From assembly GCA_002422265.1 (NCBI GenBank), contig DIUB01000206.1, positions 1 to 7,070 on the forward strand: DNA of 7,070 nucleotides, written 5' to 3'. Made by a program: the position numbers and the translations under genes. The DNA comes from Geobacter sp. UBA6169. GTDB lineage: Bacteria > Desulfobacterota > Desulfuromonadia > Geobacterales > Pseudopelobacteraceae. The first letter of the stretch is position 1; each line of letters opens with the position of its first letter. Of the stretch, positions 5,986 through 7,070 are shown piece after piece. The notes beneath the pieces are model-generated. The model searched no databases, had not been told where the DNA came from, and saw only the letters and a program-made list of their open reading frames with translations.

Positions 5986-6208
5986 TGGTATTCAGTTTTT
6001 TGATCTCCCGCTGGGTGATAACATAGACATTTTTGAACCCTGCAGCGATACCAATAGCTAGGAATATCCAGAAAAACCAGGGTTCGGTGGCCAATTGCCT
6101 GTCCAGAAACATGCCGAACCAGACACCGATAGCAATCGCGAGCACGACTGAAATGCCCATGCTGGAGATCGCTCCCAGGTTGCGGAAAAGATCACGAATT
6201 TCGCTCAT
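5978..6208 (-). CDS. atpZ: AtpZ-type small membrane protein (F1Fo ATPase-associated gene 1 family)
   Basis: A 76-residue protein with two membrane helices (about 15-36 and 43-64) joined by a short loop FLDRQLATEP, and a charged C-terminus QREIKKLNTNG. The pattern G-x-W-x-G-x-x-x-D, then P-W-F-F-W-I-F, then G-x-x-A-G-F is typical of the small proteins encoded at the head of many atp gene sets, variously called AtpZ, AtpQ-like or ATPase gene 1. Proposed roles of the family include an ion-transport or assembly function together with AtpI; the role here is unproven. The start ATG 6208 is chosen because AGAGGT lies 4 bases upstream and the membrane protein pattern begins there. A longer frame up to 6310 would run into hemL and add an unrelated sequence. 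The gene overlaps atpI by 8 bases and lies 80 bases after hemL. Confidence 0.82.
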   Translation of the reverse strand: MSEIRDLFRNLGAISSMGISVVLAIAIGVWFGMFLDRQLATEPWFFWIFLAIGIAAGFKNVYVITQREIKKLNTNG

Positions 6209-6249
6209 TTCCACCTCTATCCAGCACGGATTGTGTACAAAACCTGCTT

Positions 6250-6279
6250 TGAATAGCACAGGCTGTGGTGTTGTGTCAA
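6250..6279 (-). promoter_or_regulatory. Possible sigma-70-type promoter for the atp genes
   Basis: On the minus strand, in the 80-base gap between hemL and atpZ, there is a perfect TTGACA (6279-6274), an 18-base spacer and a weak -10 TATTCA (6255-6250). It would start transcription near 6243, about 35 bases before atpZ. The -10 matches only half of the consensus, so confidence is low, but its position would let the atp genes be expressed apart from hemL. Confidence 0.35.
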
Positions 6280-6288
6280 TCACTTCGA

Positions 6289-7070
6289 TCAGGCCAGCTG
6301 CTTGAAGCATTTGCCGGATGCGGCAATGGTTGCTTCAATCTCCTGTTCAGTATGGGCTGCAGAGACAAAAGCGGTCTCAAATTGGGATGGGGCCAGATAG
6401 ATCCCCTCATTGAGCATAGCCTTGAAATAACGCGCAAAGGCCTTGGTGTCGCAGCAACTGGCGCTGTTCCAGTCAGTCACGGGCGTACTGCTGAAAAAGG
6501 CGCAGAACATGCTGCCCACACGTGTTGAGTAGAGCGGGTAGCCGGCATCAGCAGCGGCCTTTGAGATGCCTTCAGCCAGGGTGCGGCTTTTCTCTTCAAG
6601 TTGCTGGTAGAAGCCTGGCTGTTGAAGAATTTTGAGGGTTTCAATACCGGCGGTCATGGCTAAAGGATTGCCTGAGAGGGTGCCGGCCTGATATACGCCG
6701 CCTGATGGAGACAATTTTTCCATGATTTCTCTCTTGCCGCCAAAGGCGCCAACAGGCAGGCCGCCACCGATGATCTTGCCCAGCGTCGTCAGATCGGGGG
6801 TGATGCCGTAAAGGGCTTGTGCACCGCCGTAGGCAACACGAAATCCGGACATAACCTCGTCGAAAATCAGAATGATCCCTTCGTTAGTGCACAGATGGCG
6901 CAGTCCTTCCAGAAACCCCGGTTGCGGTGGTACCGTCCCCATATTGCCGGCAACCGGTTCAATGATGATGCAGGCTACCTGGTCACGATTATCCGCTATC
7001 AGTGCCCTGACCGAATCCAGGGAGTTGTAGTCAGCTGTCAGGGTGTGTTTGGCAAAATCAGCAGGTACGC
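6289..7070 (-). CDS. hemL: Glutamate-1-semialdehyde 2,1-aminomutase, C-terminal part (5' end outside window)
   Basis: PLP-dependent enzyme that converts glutamate-1-semialdehyde to 5-aminolevulinate in the C5 route to heme and other tetrapyrroles; a cytoplasmic dimer. The frame is open through the right edge and ends at TGA 6291-6289, giving 259 residues of a protein usually about 427 long. Visible blocks are IIIEPVAGNMG at 6961-6930, IFDEVMSGFR (its Asp contacts the PLP ring nitrogen), and TTLGKIIGGGLPVGAFGG. The Lys codon of that last block, 6777-6775, encodes the PLP-binding residue; it lies 161 residues before the C-terminus, as expected for the family's Lys near 265. GTLSGNPLAM is also conserved. 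The IGGGLPVGAFGG block favours HemL over other class III aminotransferases. A methionine codon at 6942 is internal. The gene is upstream of atpZ on the same strand. Confidence 0.97.
   Translation of the reverse strand, partial: VPADFAKHTLTADYNSLDSVRALIADNRDQVACIIIEPVAGNMGTVPPQPGFLEGLRHLCTNEGIILIFDEVMSGFRVAYGGAQALYGITPDLTTLGKIIGGGLPVGAFGGKREIMEKLSPSGGVYQAGTLSGNPLAMTAGIETLKILQQPGFYQQLEEKSRTLAEGISKAAADAGYPLYSTRVGSMFCAFFSSTPVTDWNSASCCDTKAFARYFKAMLNEGIYLAPSQFETAFVSAAHTEQEIEATIAASGKCFKQLA

Noticed and set aside
6209..6310. N-terminal extension of the AtpZ-type protein to an ATG at 6310
   Set aside because: It would overlap the end of hemL, and the added residues do not resemble the family; ATG 6208 has its own ribosome binding site.

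Overview
The window reads as ordinary, densely packed bacterial chromosome. The gene families, the order hemL-atpZ-atpI-atpB-atpE, and the proteins around argG/argH fit a deltaproteobacterium of the Geobacter/Trichlorobacter/Desulfuromonas group (Desulfobacterota). That assignment is inferred from protein style and gene order, not from a search. No mobile element, CRISPR array, tRNA or rRNA was seen.

Left half, plus strand (1-4479): a tight run of five genes reading the same way. It starts inside argG (argininosuccinate synthase, 3' part only). Next come a small Nudix hydrolase 3 bases after the argG stop, a 380-residue protein with a nitrilase-superfamily Glu-Lys-Glu-Cys catalytic set, a complete argH (argininosuccinate lyase), and an outer-membrane-type lipoprotein directly after argH. 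argG and argH catalyse the last two steps of arginine synthesis (citrulline to argininosuccinate to arginine plus fumarate). The Nudix and nitrilase-like enzymes lie between them with short gaps, so co-transcription is likely, but their substrates cannot be read from the sequence.

Middle (4480-4572): a convergent intergenic region with one strong GC-rich hairpin. It has A-rich sequence on its left and T-rich sequence on its right, so it can end transcription from both sides.

Right half, minus strand (7070-4573, transcribed right to left): hemL (glutamate-1-semialdehyde aminomutase, C-terminal 259 residues), then a small AtpZ-type membrane protein, an AtpI-type membrane protein, atpB (Fo subunit a) and atpE (Fo subunit c), ending at the terminator. 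The Fo a and c genes are thus separate from the b, delta, alpha, gamma, beta and epsilon genes, none of which follow. A possible promoter lies between hemL and atpZ. A small hairpin and a CA-rich leader precede atpE, whose product is needed in many copies.

Most worth a second look are the uncharacterised nitrilase-like enzyme between argG and argH, the c subunit (it carries Gln, Glu, Ser and Tyr of the sodium-type site but Leu at the usual Thr position), and the lipoprotein (an LptM-like N-terminal motif on a much larger, probably two-domain body). I did not find strong evidence of a wholly new multi-gene system.
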